A stretch of 46,919 nucleotides of DNA from Mageeibacillus sp. UBA1212. GTDB taxonomy: Bacteria; Bacillota; Clostridia; UBA1212. The translations under genes and the position numbers were made by a program. The stretch is from the NCBI GenBank assembly GCA_002309655.1, contig DBXM01000019.1, positions 7,009-53,927 of the forward strand, read 5' to 3'. Below the pieces are notes generated by a model. That model was not told where the DNA came from, searched no databases, and saw only the letters and a list, made by a program, of their open reading frames with translations. Numbering within the stretch: position 1 is the first letter of the stretch; each line of letters begins with the position of its first letter. Positions 1 to 8,283 of this stretch are shown in pieces.

Positions 1-794
1 TAGCACACGGTAAGGATTTCCTTCGGCGGCTTTGAGGCGTTTATCATCTCGGCGAGCCTGCCGGCGTCTTCGGGGCAGTCGGCGTGCGCTATGCCCACTG
101 TCTGTTCCTCCGGATTTTCGACGTACTGATTGTATTTTTCCGCAAGCGCCTCGAGCGACTTTTTGCGTCCGAGAACCTTCGCGAAGCCCACGATTCTTCC
201 GTTCGGGTCGCCCTTGAGAAGCGGCTTTATGTGAAGGAGATTGCCGACAAACGACGCGACGTTCGAAAGTCTTCCGGTGTTTTTGAGGTATTTCAGATTC
301 TCGACCGTAAAAATGTTGCAAAGCCTGTTTCTGAGCTTGAGCAGATGGTTGTAGACCTCGTCGATTGCCTTGCCGCAACGCATCTCGACTGCCGCCTTCA
401 ACGCCAGCAGGCCCTCGCCGAGCGACGCACCGAGCGAATCGATCAGCCTGATCTTCCTCTCGGGATATTCCGCGGAAAGCTCCTCCGCCGCCTTCGAGGC
501 GCGGTCGAACGAGCCGCTGATTCCCGAGGACATTCCGACAAACAAAATGTCAAAGCCTTTTTTGAGCACGCGCTCCATAAACGACCTGTACTGGGAGACG
601 TTAAGCTGCGCCGTCGTCACCGAAGATCCCTCGCGCATCGACTGATAAAACGCGGGGCCGTCGAATCCGGCGGTGTCCTCGCAGTGCCGCTCCTGTCCGT
701 CCACGAAGTACGGGAAAGAAATAACCTCAATATCGTTTTCCGCCAGCAGTTCCGAAGGGAGATTGGCGGATGTGTCTGTCATAACTTTAAACAA
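1..794 (-). CDS. DegV family fatty-acid-binding protein (C-terminus cut by window edge)
   Basis: Reads as a DegV-family protein. The N-terminus VMTDTSANLPSELL matches the family's TDS-x-AD-LP signature. Later segments typical of the family are the serine-rich loop FVGMSSGISGSF and a LKYLKNTGRLSN region. About 264 residues are visible and the reading frame runs off the left edge, so the last few residues of a protein usually near 280 are missing. DegV proteins bind a fatty acid and present it to the fatty-acid kinase FakA; that role is family knowledge, and no fakA is visible here. I chose the TTG start at 794-792 because GGAGG lies nine bases upstream; an in-frame ATG at 782 is the alternative. 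It appears monocistronic, with the transketolase terminator upstream. Confidence 0.9.
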   Translation of the reverse strand, partial: MFKVMTDTSANLPSELLAENDIEVISFPYFVDGQERHCEDTAGFDGPAFYQSMREGSSVTTAQLNVSQYRSFMERVLKKGFDILFVGMSSGISGSFDRASKAAEELSAEYPERKIRLIDSLGASLGEGLLALKAAVEMRCGKAIDEVYNHLLKLRNRLCNIFTVENLKYLKNTGRLSNVASFVGNLLHIKPLLKGDPNGRIVGFAKVLGRKKSLEALAEKYNQYVENPEEQTVGIAHADCPEDAGRLAEMINASKPPKEILTVC

Positions 795-826
795 GTCATC
801 ACTCCTCCGTTATTAGTCACGGATAT

Positions 827-855
827 GGTTTACCACTTCGCGGAGGTCTTGTCAA
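827..855 (-). promoter_or_regulatory. Possible promoter of the DegV gene
   Basis: On the minus strand a perfect TTGACA (855-850) is followed after 17 bases by TAAACC (832-827). The -10 match is poor (three of six), so only the -35 box is convincing. It lies between the upstream terminator and the DegV ribosome site. Confidence 0.4.
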
Positions 856-906
856 CTCTAATTCACATTTTTAAGCTACGTTTAATGCGCCGCCGCCTCT
901 CTCCTC

Positions 907-977
907 GCAAAAAAAGCGGCCGGCGGGCAGGCCCTTTTTGCACGGTTTCTCACCGCTTTTTTTGGGCCTGCCCGCGC
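907..977 (-). terminator. Intrinsic terminator of the transketolase operon
   Basis: A perfect 12-bp stem pairs 964-975 with 923-934 (GGGCCTGCCCGC and its complement). Read on the minus strand it is followed by CGGCCGC and seven T (915-909). The 29-base loop is unusually long. Placed after the transketolase genes and before the DegV gene. Confidence 0.75.
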
Positions 978-1033
978 CGCATAATTCTTCAAATTAACGC
1001 AAAGCGCATACGCTATTACTCCGCTTTATAACC

Positions 1034-1073
1034 GCGGCGGCCCTTTTTTGCGCGGGGCCGCCGCCGCTTTTTC
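1034..1073 (+). other. Strong GC stem-loop between transketolase genes and the main terminator
   Basis: A 10-bp perfect stem pairs GCGGCGGCCC (1034-1043) with GGGCCGCCGC (1055-1064). The T-rich tail (CGCTTTTTCT) is on the plus strand, where no gene is running; on the minus strand the tail is not T-rich. It may block antisense transcription or simply reinforce the terminator at 907-977. The rest of 795-1089 holds no gene. Confidence 0.5.
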
Positions 1074-1089
1074 TCACTTATCTAAATAC

Positions 1090-2013
1090 TTATTTGAGGG
1101 CGATCGCTTCTTTCACCGCCTTGGCGATGTCTTCGTTCGTCATGCCCATGACCTCGCGGAGGTACGGGATTCTGCCGACCTCGCCGAAGCGGTCTTTTAT
1201 GCCAACCGGAACGACCGGAACCTTCTCCCGCGTAAGCGCCTCGAGGATTGCCGAGTGAAGCCCGCCGACGATGTTGTGGTTCTCGACCGTAACCGCGCAG
1301 CCTGTCTTGCGCGCAGACGCCACGACCGCTTCCCTGTCGACCGGTTTGATCGTGTGAACGTTGATCACCTCGCAGGAAATTCCCTCTTCCGCAAGTTCCT
1401 CCGCCACTTTCACGGTATCCGCCGTGAGCAGTCCGGTCACGAAGATCGAAACGTCCGTTCCCGCGCGTAGCGTGTCGGCCCTGAACAGGTCGAACTTGTA
1501 GTCCTCCGGGAACACTACCGGCAGCTGCTTCCTGAAAAGCCTCATGTAGACGCTACCGCCGTAGTCGTTCAGGACGGGCATCGCCGCCTTTAGCTGCACC
1601 TCGTCCACCGGCTCGAAGATCACGAGTCCGGGAATGGATCTCAGCGTGCCGACGTCGTCCGTTCCCTGGTGGGTTCCGCCGTTGATCTCCGCGGAAATTC
1701 CCGGGTCAGTGCCCACTATCTTAACGTTCTGGCCGGAGTAGACGATCGAAATCGCCACCTGGTCGCAGATCCTTCTGGTCGCGAAGGGCGTAAAGCTCTC
1801 GATCCACGGCTTGAATCCGTAGCTTGAAAGACCGGCCGCTATCGAAGCCATGTTCTGCTCCGCGATGCCGCAGTCGTAAATTCTGTCCGGGAATTTTTCG
1901 CGAAGGCCCATCGTGCCGCTCGCCTTTCCGAGGTCCGCATCAATAAGGCAGACCCGCGGGTCCTTTTCCATCAATTCGGCAAGGCCGTTTGCGTAAACAG
2001 CTCTCATCTCCAT
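1090..2013 (-). CDS. Transketolase, C-terminal subunit
   Basis: A 307-residue protein covering the pyrimidine-binding and C-terminal domains of transketolase, which in many Firmicutes and Archaea is encoded as two genes. Visible signatures are GIAEQNMASIAAGLS, holding the glutamate that activates the thiamine ring, and TDPGISAEINGGTHQ followed by the C-terminal domain (TGLLTADTVKVAEELAEEGI). With its partner it transfers two-carbon units between sugar phosphates in the non-oxidative pentose phosphate pathway in the cytoplasm. GGGAGG lies eight bases before the ATG. It starts five bases after the stop of the N-terminal subunit, so the two are co-translated. A related two-subunit 1-deoxyxylulose-5-phosphate synthase-like enzyme is the only realistic alternative. 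Confidence 0.93.
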   Translation of the reverse strand: MEMRAVYANGLAELMEKDPRVCLIDADLGKASGTMGLREKFPDRIYDCGIAEQNMASIAAGLSSYGFKPWIESFTPFATRRICDQVAISIVYSGQNVKIVGTDPGISAEINGGTHQGTDDVGTLRSIPGLVIFEPVDEVQLKAAMPVLNDYGGSVYMRLFRKQLPVVFPEDYKFDLFRADTLRAGTDVSIFVTGLLTADTVKVAEELAEEGISCEVINVHTIKPVDREAVVASARKTGCAVTVENHNIVGGLHSAILEALTREKVPVVPVGIKDRFGEVGRIPYLREVMGMTNEDIAKAVKEAIALK

Positions 2014-2018
2014 GGCTC

Positions 2019-2843
2019 TTACCTCCCTTCCCCTCTGACTTCAAGAATCGCGGCCTGCGCCTGCTCCATTGTCAGAGTCGTGTTGTGGCATGCGGGTCCG
2101 AGTTCTTCGATCCAGCGTACGCCGCAGCCTTTGACGGTGTTCAGAATGACCATCGTGGGCTTGTCGCCTTCAAGACCGAGCTTCGCGTGTTTGACCGCCT
2201 CGGAAACCTGTTCAACGTCGTTTCCGTCTTCGACTTCGATAACGCGCCAGCCGAACGCCGCCCACTTGTCCGCCAGCGGCTCGATCGAGTTCACCTCTTC
2301 GACCACGCCGTCGATCTCGAACTTGTTGCGGTCCGTGAATGCGATAAGGTTGCTCAGCTTCTTCGCGGACGCGAACATCGCCGCCTCCCAGATCTGGCCC
2401 TCCTGGGTCTCGCCGTCGCCTATAAGCGCGTAAACCGTCGCGCCGTCCTTTGCGATCTTCGAACCGAGCGCAATTCCGACCGCGCACGAAAAGCCCTGGC
2501 CGAGACTTCCCGTGGTCATGTCGATGCCTTTCGTCAGGCGGGCGTCGCAGTGGCTGGGAAGGTTCGTGCCGCCCCTGTTGAGCGTCAGAAGCTCCGCTTT
2601 ATCGAAGTAGCCGCGGTTGGCGAGCGCCGCGTAAACCGCCGGCCCCGCGTGGCCCTTAGAGCACACGAAACGGTCTCTGCCCGGCTTTTTCGGGTCGTCC
2701 GGGTCGATGTTCATCGCCTCGAAATAAAGAACGGTGAGCAGCTCGACAGCCGACAGACAGCCGCCGATGTGACCCGTTCCGAGAGAGCCGATGCACGTCA
2801 GAACGTCGCACCGGATATCCTTGCTGATGGTCTTTAAATCCAT
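2019..2843 (-). CDS. Transketolase, N-terminal (thiamine diphosphate-binding) subunit
   Basis: A 274-residue protein carrying the diphosphate-binding domain. The thiamine motif GDGETQEGQIWEA (GDG, with the usual acidic and Asn/Gln pattern) and an early GHIGGCLSAVELL segment identify the transketolase N-terminal half. An ATG 21 bases further upstream (2864) is in frame, but the Shine-Dalgarno sequence AAAGGAG lies inside that extension, eleven bases before the ATG at 2843, so the shorter start is preferred. First gene of a two-gene operon with the C-terminal subunit. Transcription should start from the TTGACA/TATAAT promoter at 2910-2883, which contains a palindromic operator-like sequence. 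Confidence 0.92.
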   Translation of the reverse strand: MDLKTISKDIRCDVLTCIGSLGTGHIGGCLSAVELLTVLYFEAMNIDPDDPKKPGRDRFVCSKGHAGPAVYAALANRGYFDKAELLTLNRGGTNLPSHCDARLTKGIDMTTGSLGQGFSCAVGIALGSKIAKDGATVYALIGDGETQEGQIWEAAMFASAKKLSNLIAFTDRNKFEIDGVVEEVNSIEPLADKWAAFGWRVIEVEDGNDVEQVSEAVKHAKLGLEGDKPTMVILNTVKGCGVRWIEELGPACHNTTLTMEQAQAAILEVRGEGR

Positions 2844-2882
2844 ATTTTTATATACTCCTTTCATGGAATATCAACACCTTAG

Positions 2883-2910
2883 ATTATATTCAAAACGGCC
2901 GTTTTGTCAA
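2883..2910 (-). promoter_or_regulatory. Transketolase promoter with a 16-bp palindrome in its spacer
   Basis: On the minus strand TTGACA (2910-2905) and TATAAT (2888-2883), both perfect, are separated by 16 bases. The spacer is almost wholly the perfect palindrome CAAAACGGCCGTTTTG (2891-2906), which also touches the -35 box. A protein bound there would block RNA polymerase, so a repressor operator is likely; the regulator is unknown. Confidence 0.85.
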
Positions 2911-2965
2911 GCGGAAAGAAGGCTCCGGCAACCTTTATGGCCGCCTAAACCCCCGCTTTTTGTGT

Positions 2966-3565
2966 TTACCCGCGAGCCTTTTGACGTTCACACTCCGCAA
3001 TGGCTGCCGCGATCACCTCCGCCGCGAGCCGCGAGCCCTTCTCGCCCGGATGGCAGTTGTCCTCCGCAAAAAGCTCCGCCGCGTCCGCGCTTTCAAAGAA
3101 TGCCTTTCCCACGTCTGCGACAATCGCTCCGTTCTCCTCCGCCGCCCTGTGGTACGCTTCGTAAAGCCCGCGGTACAGCTTCTCGTATTTTTCCTCCGCC
3201 GCTTTGTACTCGGGCGTGCCTTCCTTGGCTACCAGCGCCGGATGCTGATACCCCCAGGTCGCGTAAAAAATCGGCACCGCGCCGCATTTTCTTGCGGTTT
3301 CGCATATTTTCCTCGCACCCTCGAAGAAGCGCTCCGGTCTCTCGACAGGTCCGCGGCTGTGGTCCTGGATCACGAAATAATCGTACCTTTCGTTGGCCGT
3401 TTTCGCCGCGAAATCGTCCGCCATCGGCGTTCCCGCTTCGAATCTCTCCGCCAGGTCCGCTCCGCCCCTCAGATTCGTTTCGACCTCCGCGCCGGTGAGT
3501 TCCGCCAGCGTGCGGGGCATGTCGTTGAAATAAATGAAGCTGTTGCCGATCATCAATATTCTCAT
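2966..3565 (-). CDS. SGNH/GDSL-type hydrolase
   Basis: A 199-residue protein. The N-terminus MRILMIGNSFIYFNDMP is the GNS form of the SGNH block I serine motif. The C-terminal AEDNCHPGEKGSRLAAEVI carries the Asp-x-x-His pair of block V. Middle segments FVIQDHSRGP and ATWGYQHP fit the oxyanion-hole regions. Members of this fold are esterases or carbohydrate deacetylases; the substrate is not readable, but the divergent family-2 glycosidase suggests acylated plant or host glycans. No signal peptide, so probably cytoplasmic. The reading frame stays open upstream into the antisense of the glycosidase gene, but GGAG ten bases before the ATG at 3565 and the motif position set the start. Confidence 0.85.
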   Translation of the reverse strand: MRILMIGNSFIYFNDMPRTLAELTGAEVETNLRGGADLAERFEAGTPMADDFAAKTANERYDYFVIQDHSRGPVERPERFFEGARKICETARKCGAVPIFYATWGYQHPALVAKEGTPEYKAAEEKYEKLYRGLYEAYHRAAEENGAIVADVGKAFFESADAAELFAEDNCHPGEKGSRLAAEVIAAAIAECERQKARG

Positions 3566-3610
3566 TTTCGTTTTTCTCCGTTCCCGGCTTCTCGCGCCGC
3601 CTTTTTTCGA

Positions 3611-3639
3611 ATTGTACCCCACTTTCGGTGGATTTTCAA
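3611..3639 (-). promoter_or_regulatory. Promoter of the SGNH hydrolase gene
   Basis: TTGAAA (3639-3634) and TACAAT (3616-3611) on the minus strand, spacer 17. It is box-for-box the same as the divergent promoter at 3692-3720. Confidence 0.75.
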
Positions 3640-3691
3640 CGGTTTTCGCATATTTCCCGCACAAGTTGTAAGTTCCCGGGCGGGTTCGGGC

Positions 3692-3720
3692 TTGAAAAAA
3701 ACGCGCCGGCGGCGTACAAT
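3692..3720 (+). promoter_or_regulatory. Promoter of the family-2 glycosidase gene
   Basis: TTGAAA (3692-3697), 17 bases, TACAAT (3715-3720); the ATG at 3746 follows with GAGGTG at 3736-3741. The two -35 boxes of the divergent pair are 52 bases apart, and between them is ACAAGTTGT (3661-3669), a short symmetrical sequence that could bind a shared regulator. Confidence 0.8.
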
Positions 3721-3745
3721 AAAGAAAAAACTCACGAGGTGAAAA

Positions 3746-5440
3746 ATGAACGACATTCCGAGAAAAGAACACCCGTTCCCGCAGTTTATGCGCGAGAACT
3801 GGCTGAACCTCAACGGCACGTGGCAGTTTGAATACGACCACTCCGTCAGCGGCACCGAGCGCGGACTTTTTAACGCGGGAAGCCTCTCCGGCGAGATCAC
3901 GGTCCCGTTCTGCCCCGAGTCCAACCTCTCCGGCATCGGGAACACCGACTTCTCGCGCTGCGTCTGGTACAAGCGCAAGGTCACACTTCCCGCAAGCTTC
4001 GCAGGCAAGCGCACGATCCTTCACATCGGCGCCTGCGACTACCTGACCACTGTCTGGGTCAACGGCAGCGAGGTCGGATCGCACTTCGGCGGCTACATTT
4101 CGTTCTCGTTTGAGATCACGAAATACCTGAAAGAAGGCGAAAACGACATCACGATCCGCGCTTTCGACGACCACCGCACGGGAACGCAGCCCGCCGGCAA
4201 ACAGTGCGCGCAATATGCCTCCCACGGCTGCATGTACACCCGCACCACCGGCATCTGGCAGACGGTCTGGCTCGAAGCGGTTCCGGAGGCACGCATCGTT
4301 TCCGCGAAATACTTCACGAAAATTGACGGCACGGTTCGCATCGATGCGGTCACCGACAGGGCTTACGGCCTTGACCTTACCGCGGAGGCATTTTCCGGCG
4401 GCGTGAAGGTCGCTTCCGGCTCTGCCACGGTCACGGGCGAGCACACTGAAATTGTCCTAAAAATAGAGAATCCTTTGCTTTGGGCACCGGGCGAGCCCAA
4501 CCTCTACGACCTGACCCTGCGGCTCGGTGAAGACGAGGTCAGCAGCTACTTCGGAATCCGCGAGATCTCCGTGCGCGACCACCGCTTCTTCGTGAACGGC
4601 AAGTCCGTTTTCGGCCGGTTCATTCTCGACCAGGGCTTCTACCCGGACGGCGTCTACACCGCCCCCACCGACGAAGCGCTCCGCCACGACATCGAAATGT
4701 CCATGGATTGCGGCTACAACGGCGCGCGGCTCCACCAGAAAATTTTCGAGCCGCGCTTCCTCTACCACGCCGACAGACTGGGCTACATGGTCTGGGGTGA
4801 ACACGCCAACTGGAACCTCGACATTTCCCGCCCCGAGGCCTGGAAAGGCTTCGTCAGCGAGTGGCGCGAAGAGGTCGAACGCGACTTCAACCACCCCGCC
4901 CTGATCGGCTGGTGCCCCTTCAACGAGACGCAGCCAAACCAGGACGCCGACCTTTTGAAATTCGTCTACAACCTCACGAAATCACTGGACCCCACCAGAC
5001 CCGTCATCGACACATCGGGCTGGGTTCACGTGAAGGGCTTCTGCGACATGTACGACTGCCACGACTACGAACAGGACCCCGCGAAGTTCAAGGCAAAGTA
5101 CGACAAGCTGATGACCGGTGAAGAGATCGGCGACTGGACCGGCCCCTACCCCTCCGATCTGTGCTTCGTTTCCGAGTTCGGCGGCACCTGGTGGTCTCCG
5201 GGCGTGAAGGGCGGCTGGGGCTACGGCGCCTCCCCCTCCGATATGGACGAGTTCCTGACCCGCTACGAAGGCCTCGTCTCCGCGCTGCTGGGCAACGAAA
5301 GGCTCTGCGCCTTCTGCTACACGCAGCTCACCGACGTGGAACAGGAACAGAACGGCCTCTACACCTTTGACCGCCGCGCCAAGTTTCCGGTCGACGTGCT
5401 GAAACGCATCACCTCGGCCAAGTCGGTGGTGGAAGACTAA
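3746..5440 (+). CDS. Glycoside hydrolase family 2 protein
   Basis: A 564-residue enzyme with the family-2 plan: an N-terminal sugar-binding jelly roll (about residues 10-170, with LNGTWQFEYD and CVWYKRKVTLP), a short immunoglobulin-like domain, and a TIM barrel. Both catalytic glutamates are visible: E394 in GWCPFNETQP (acid/base) and E477 in CFVSEFGGTWW (nucleophile). Family members hydrolyse beta-galactosides, beta-glucuronides or beta-mannosides; the exact sugar cannot be read. It is short, lacking the C-terminal domains of LacZ, and has no signal peptide, so it probably acts on imported oligosaccharides. It has its own promoter and a strong terminator, with a GAGGTG ribosome site. Confidence 0.9.
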   Translation: MNDIPRKEHPFPQFMRENWLNLNGTWQFEYDHSVSGTERGLFNAGSLSGEITVPFCPESNLSGIGNTDFSRCVWYKRKVTLPASFAGKRTILHIGACDYLTTVWVNGSEVGSHFGGYISFSFEITKYLKEGENDITIRAFDDHRTGTQPAGKQCAQYASHGCMYTRTTGIWQTVWLEAVPEARIVSAKYFTKIDGTVRIDAVTDRAYGLDLTAEAFSGGVKVASGSATVTGEHTEIVLKIENPLLWAPGEPNLYDLTLRLGEDEVSSYFGIREISVRDHRFFVNGKSVFGRFILDQGFYPDGVYTAPTDEALRHDIEMSMDCGYNGARLHQKIFEPRFLYHADRLGYMVWGEHANWNLDISRPEAWKGFVSEWREEVERDFNHPALIGWCPFNETQPNQDADLLKFVYNLTKSLDPTRPVIDTSGWVHVKGFCDMYDCHDYEQDPAKFKAKYDKLMTGEEIGDWTGPYPSDLCFVSEFGGTWWSPGVKGGWGYGASPSDMDEFLTRYEGLVSALLGNERLCAFCYTQLTDVEQEQNGLYTFDRRAKFPVDVLKRITSAKSVVED

Positions 5441-5457
5441 GTTTATTATGGAAGCGA

Positions 5458-5511
5458 GCCCGGCCCCCTTATATTATTTGAGTGGGGGCCGGGCCGCGCC
5501 TTTATTTATTT
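5458..5511 (+). terminator. Terminator of the family-2 glycosidase gene
   Basis: An 11-bp perfect stem pairs GCCCGGCCCCC (5458-5468) with GGGGGCCGGGC (5484-5494), followed by CGCGCC and a T-rich run. Confidence 0.85.
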
Positions 5512-5533
5512 AACAGTTTACGGAGTTTTACCT

Positions 5534-6310
5534 ATGGGAATTCAATTTGAAACCGTTCCGAGTGCCTACGGAACCCTTCACCTTTGCATTCTCGGTGCGA
5601 TTGTCGTGTTGACCGTCGCCGCGTTCTTCCTGCTTAGGAAGCGGTCCGAAAAGGCGCTTGTCTGGCTTTTATTCGGGCTGGGCGTGTTCATGATCGTCAC
5701 CGAGGTCCTGAAGCAGATTTTCGTCTGGTTTTACGTTTACGAACGCGTACCCTCCGCCTGGTTCTTCCCGTGGCAGCTCTGCAGCATGGCAATGTACTGC
5801 TGCGTTCTGGTTCCGTTCCTCAAAGGGAAGGCGCAGGAGACCATACTCGTGTTCCTCGTGTCGTTTTCGCTGCTGGCCGCGGTTTTTGCGCTGGCCTTCC
5901 CGGGCGACATGCTGAGGCCGCAGATTCTTCTTTTCTGCCACAGCTTCGTCTACCACGCGATCATGGTTATTGAAAGCCTTGCCGCGATTTTGATTCTTTC
6001 GCGCAGAAAAAAGGCGAAATTCCTGCCGGCGCTGATTCTCTTCCTGGCCATGTCGATGGTCGCGGAAATCATAAACGTGGTCAGCTACAACCTCTTTCCG
6101 GAACGCGGGCGGGCGTCGAATATGTTCAACATCACCCCGTACTGGCCCAGCACGCAGCCGGTCTTCCACGACATAGCCGTGAAGCTCGGAATCATCCCTG
6201 AAATTCTCATCTACACCGCGGTCATCGCTCTCGCGAGCTGGGGGATTTTCCTGCTGGTCAATCTTATTTCCGGGAAATACAGGAAGAACCGGGAATTAAA
6301 AATCCGTTGA
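5534..6310 (+). CDS. YwaF-like integral membrane protein
   Basis: A 258-residue protein with about seven hydrophobic segments. It resembles the YwaF family (TIGR02206-like): the segment AWFFPWQLCSMAMYCCVLVP, a membrane helix carrying a P-x-Q-LCS motif, is the family hallmark, and a later SFVYHAIMV helix also fits. No enzymatic role is established for the family as far as I know. Distant similarity to eukaryotic TMEM164 has been noted for the group, which I recall rather than can show. The start is supported by GGAG eight bases upstream. It sits after the glycosidase terminator and converges on the SIS gene across a shared hairpin; no clear promoter was found. Confidence 0.75.
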   Translation: MGIQFETVPSAYGTLHLCILGAIVVLTVAAFFLLRKRSEKALVWLLFGLGVFMIVTEVLKQIFVWFYVYERVPSAWFFPWQLCSMAMYCCVLVPFLKGKAQETILVFLVSFSLLAAVFALAFPGDMLRPQILLFCHSFVYHAIMVIESLAAILILSRRKKAKFLPALILFLAMSMVAEIINVVSYNLFPERGRASNMFNITPYWPSTQPVFHDIAVKLGIIPEILIYTAVIALASWGIFLLVNLISGKYRKNRELKIR

Positions 6311-6326
6311 ACCTCATATATATGCC

Positions 6327-6380
6327 AAAGCCGGTATCTCTCGCGCAAGAAAACCAAGCGGAGAAGTACCGGCTTTTAAG
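6327..6380 (+). terminator. Shared terminator hairpin between convergent genes
   Basis: A 10-bp stem pairs AAAGCCGGTA (6327-6336) with TACCGGCTTT (6367-6376). The plus-strand tail is TTTTAAG, and the minus-strand tail begins TTTGGC, so it may serve both genes, better on the plus strand. The loop is long (30 bases). Confidence 0.6.
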
Positions 6381-6404
6381 ATTATTACTGACAATCAGCG
6401 ATTC

Positions 6405-7142
6405 CTACCAACCGTATTTTTCGTAGTTCGGCTCGACAACGGTCTTATTGTAGTCGTTCCCGCCCGGGAAGTTCGCGCTCTTCAAAATTCCCGGCGTGAT
6501 TCCCTTCTCGAGCAGTTTTTCCACCGCAACCGAAGTCACGCTCCACATTATGTAATCCGACGCGATTCCCGAAGCCGCTCCGAAACGCGCCTCGATTCCT
6601 TCGACCTCCAGCATTGCCTCGGCCGCCGGCGCGCAGTTGTCCAGCGTCAAAGTCGCAATCTCGTAGAGCTTCTTCCCCGACGGGTGCACAGGCTCCACCG
6701 CCTGCGCGTACTCCATCGACGTGAACGCGATGACCTTGATTCCCAGCTGCACCGCCTCGTACGCCAGGTCGACCACCTTCATGGTCCTTCCCGACACCGA
6801 GCTCACAAAAAGAACGTCACCCGGCCTCAGTTCGGACTGCGTCAGCGCGTATTTCGTCGCCGCAACCGTCTGGCTCTCGTACCCGAGGTCCGACCTGTCC
6901 CTGTGCCTCGAAGGGCTCTCGACCTTCAGATCGTAGCTGAAATGCTTGTAGAAGATCGGCCCGCCTCCGCGGTATATCGAATCCATCTCCATAAAATGGC
7001 AGATGCTCGAGAGGTAAATGCAGCCGCCCGAAGCGACGCTGTCCGCGACGATCTCGCCCGCCTTGATAATGTTCTCTCTCTGCGTCTCGCGAACCTTCCT
7101 GAAAAGGTCGTCCACCGCCTCGTGGTAACGGTCCATCAACAT
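6405..7142 (-). CDS. SIS-domain sugar-phosphate binding protein, copy 1
   Basis: A 245-residue SIS (sugar isomerase) domain protein of the SIS_2/UPF0309 type. The phosphate-binding loop VSSVSGRTMKVVDLA and HPSGKKLYE match the paralogue at 8284-9021 at the same positions. SIS proteins isomerise or sense phosphosugars; the neighbours (a GlcNAc-kinase-like protein, NagB) point to amino-sugar phosphates, perhaps an etherase or epimerase-like step. An ATG 18 bases upstream exists, but GGAG sits within that stretch, eight bases before the ATG at 7142, which also makes both paralogues 245 residues. Last gene of the minus-strand cassette, 38 bases after the kinase gene. Confidence 0.82.
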   Translation of the reverse strand: MLMDRYHEAVDDLFRKVRETQRENIIKAGEIVADSVASGGCIYLSSICHFMEMDSIYRGGGPIFYKHFSYDLKVESPSRHRDRSDLGYESQTVAATKYALTQSELRPGDVLFVSSVSGRTMKVVDLAYEAVQLGIKVIAFTSMEYAQAVEPVHPSGKKLYEIATLTLDNCAPAAEAMLEVEGIEARFGAASGIASDYIMWSVTSVAVEKLLEKGITPGILKSANFPGGNDYNKTVVEPNYEKYGW

Positions 7143-7180
7143 AAAATCAACTCCATTCATATGTAAATCGCAAAAAGGTT

Positions 7181-8245
7181 TTAAATCCTGTACAAAAATC
7201 CTTCGTACGCTTTTTCAAAATCAGTGTCAGTTGCGACGCCTTCGCCGTGCATTTTCGTCAGCAGCACGCCGATGACAGGCTCGAACCGCGGCACGACGAT
7301 CACGTTTTCGACACCGTTTTCCGCAAGCGCCATCTTGAACGACTCAAAATAAACCGGGTTTCCGCGCCACACGCTTCCCGCCAGAACGACCGGAAGCCCC
7401 GCCGGCGCGTCGACCGTCCTCATCGCCGAAACCACCTGCTCCGCCATCAGTCTGCCGCCTTTTTCGAGGATCGCCCGCGCCTCTCCGTCGCCCTCCGCAG
7501 CCGTTTTCAGTACCGCGGGAACGAGCGACGCAATCTGCATGACAGGCGTTTTGTCGCACTCCCTGTATATCGAAAAGACCGCCTTCCTCAGCTCCTCGCG
7601 CCTGCTTGAACCGGTTGGAATGACCGGTCCCGCGAACGGAGGCTCATACGCGCCGCGAATCTGTGCGTTCATGAAAGAGATCACCGCTTCCGTAAGACGT
7701 GTCGCCGGGCCTCTCTCCTCAGAGTCTCTTATCGCCGCGTTCACCGCCTCGCGCCCGATCCAGTATCCGGATCCCTCGTCCGAGACAGCCGCTCCAAAAC
7801 CTCCGACGGCAGCAGTCACGCCGCCGTTCTTCGTGAAAATCGTCGCCCCCGTTCCCGAGAGCGCCAGAATCCCGTCGCCGAAAACTCCCGCCGCCGCGAG
7901 CCCCATTTTGAACTCGCCCAGGAACGAAAGCTCCCCCACGTCCAGAAAATCCGCGAACATCTTCCTCGCGTTTGAGCCGTACGTCCCGTTGACCTCATCG
8001 ACACGCGCCCCCTTCTCGAGCCCGAGCTGATTAATAAGGTCGGAAAAGTGCGCCTCGACAAGCGCGGGCGGCGTAGTATTCGCGCGCAAACTGCCGCTTT
8101 TCGCGACTGCAACGGGCATAAAAAGACTGTCGTAAAGCACCGCCGCAACCTTCGTTCCGCCGCTGTCGACAGCCAGATAAAGCTTTTTTCCTTTATTTTC
8201 CGCGTTTTCCCGCGATTTTCCGCTCGAATTCACGTTCTCCGGCAT
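7181..8245 (-). CDS. BadF/BadG/BcrA-type ATPase, N-acetylglucosamine-kinase-like
   Basis: A 354-residue member of the actin-like ATPase family that includes human N-acetylglucosamine kinase. The phosphate-1 loop LAVDSGGTKVAAV (about residue 25) and phosphate-2 loop ILALSGTGATIF are present, as is GFGAAVSDEGSGYWIG, the segment lining the sugar site in NAGK relatives. It probably phosphorylates GlcNAc or a related amino sugar with ATP in the cytoplasm. It sits between two SIS-domain genes and downstream of nagB, which fits a salvage route ending in fructose-6-phosphate. GGAGAGGG lies eight bases before the ATG; the first 20 residues are polar and may be dispensable. Confidence 0.82.
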   Translation of the reverse strand: MPENVNSSGKSRENAENKGKKLYLAVDSGGTKVAAVLYDSLFMPVAVAKSGSLRANTTPPALVEAHFSDLINQLGLEKGARVDEVNGTYGSNARKMFADFLDVGELSFLGEFKMGLAAAGVFGDGILALSGTGATIFTKNGGVTAAVGGFGAAVSDEGSGYWIGREAVNAAIRDSEERGPATRLTEAVISFMNAQIRGAYEPPFAGPVIPTGSSRREELRKAVFSIYRECDKTPVMQIASLVPAVLKTAAEGDGEARAILEKGGRLMAEQVVSAMRTVDAPAGLPVVLAGSVWRGNPVYFESFKMALAENGVENVIVVPRFEPVIGVLLTKMHGEGVATDTDFEKAYEGFLYRI

Positions 8246-8283
8246 TTTTGAGACCCTCTCCGCGCGTTTAGTGCAGTTTAATT

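Noticed and set aside
3566..4444. N-terminal extension of the SGNH hydrolase to 492 residues
   Set aside because: The extra part is antisense to the family-2 glycosidase, and the promoter and ribosome site of the hydrolase lie inside it.
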